Positions 5,370 through 5,708 of a stretch of 5,708 nucleotides of DNA are shown one piece after another. Position 1 is the first letter of the stretch; each line of letters begins with the position of its first letter. The stretch lies in the NCBI GenBank assembly GCA_009704425.1, contig WLEG01000134.1:1-5708 (forward strand), written 5' to 3'. The DNA is from Actinomycetota bacterium. GTDB lineage: Bacteria; Actinomycetota; Acidimicrobiia; Acidimicrobiales; Ilumatobacteraceae. A program made the translations under genes and the position numbers. The notes beneath the pieces were generated by a model. The model did no database searches. It was not told the origin of the DNA and was given only the letters and a program-made list of their open reading frames with translations.

Positions 5370-5708
5370 TGTCGTTGCTCGAGGTTCGCGGCGTGATGGT
5401 TCGCTTCGGCGGGGTGATGGCGGTCGGAGGTGTCGACCTCGACGCCGAGGTCGGACAGGTCACCGGACTCATCGGGCCGAACGGTGCCGGAAAAACCACG
5501 TTGTTCAACGTCATCAGCGGCATGCAGGAGCCGACCGCGGGAAACGTGCTCGTCAGCGGCGTCGACATCACGGGTGAGGCCCCGCACAAGCGCGCCAAGC
5601 GCGGTCTGGCGCGCACCTTCCAACGCCTCGAGTTGTTCTGGTCGCTCAGCGTTCGCGACAACGTTCGCGTGGCGGCCGAATTGGCGGCCGTGCCCGACGT
5701 GGACGGCA
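5369..5708 (+). CDS. livG: LivG-type ABC transporter ATP-binding protein (N-terminal part, runs off right edge)
   Basis: 113 complete codons from ATG at 5369, which overlaps the permease stop (TGATG). The sequence begins MSLLEVRGVMVRFGGVMAVG, the usual opening of LivG-type ATPases ('L.V..V...FGG..A...V'), where Phe13 is in the A-loop position that normally holds an aromatic residue against the adenine. Walker A is GPNGAGKT (36-43), followed by TLFNVISG (44-51). The Q-loop is in GLARTFQR, with Gln85, and leads into LELFWSLSVRDNV (87-99), a normal LivG continuation. The signature motif, Walker B and switch histidine lie beyond the window. It should energise the fused permease, pairing with a LivF-type ATPase expected further right. 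There is no clear Shine-Dalgarno, so translation probably relies on coupling. The symbol reflects family and position; the transported ligand is not established. Confidence 0.93.
   Translation, partial: MSLLEVRGVMVRFGGVMAVGGVDLDAEVGQVTGLIGPNGAGKTTLFNVISGMQEPTAGNVLVSGVDITGEAPHKRAKRGLARTFQRLELFWSLSVRDNVRVAAELAAVPDVDG

Overview
The window is high-GC DNA with short intergenic gaps, strong GC bias at third codon positions, GTG starts and repeated TGATG/GTGA gene overlaps. Together with the types of protein present (DUF35 OB-fold proteins beside a thiolase-like lipid-transfer protein, and a Thr/Pro/Glu-rich lipoprotein linker), this suggests an actinobacterium. An environmental lineage such as Acidimicrobiia is possible, but that is inference from style and not from a marker gene.

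Layout. Two gene sets diverge from a control region of about 140 bp (roughly 1442-1582). Leftward on the minus strand are an OB-fold protein without zinc ligands (962-1441), a DUF35 protein with a four-cysteine zinc ribbon and an OB fold (468-965), and the N-terminal 156 residues of a thiolase-fold protein that runs off the left edge (1-468). These three genes overlap by 4 and 1 nt, so they form one translationally coupled operon. Rightward on the plus strand are a Liv-type (HAAT family) substrate-binding lipoprotein (1583-3046), a 757-residue permease that fuses LivH-like and LivM-like halves (3096-5369), and the start of a LivG-type ATPase that runs off the right edge (5369-5708). A possible 7-codon leader ORF lies just before the permease and overlaps its start codon.

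How the genes fit together. The rightward genes make most of an ABC importer: the lipoprotein captures a ligand outside the cell, the fused permease supplies both membrane domains, and the ATPase energises transport. A second ATPase (LivF type) would be expected beyond the right edge. The leftward genes look like a thiolase-superfamily/DUF35 complex that acts on acyl-CoA thioesters, as in actinobacterial steroid side-chain or fatty-acid degradation. The divergent arrangement suggests co-regulated uptake and catabolism of one carbon source. The binding protein does not carry the usual Ser/Thr-rich LivJ/LivK pocket motif, so the ligand may not be a branched-chain amino acid.

Most notable point: the thiolase-like protein has no cysteine where thiolases carry their nucleophile, so it is probably not a classical thiolase. 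I see no RNA gene, CRISPR array, insertion sequence or clear intrinsic terminator. The window looks like ordinary, intact metabolic and transport DNA with a few unusual details, not a wholly new system.
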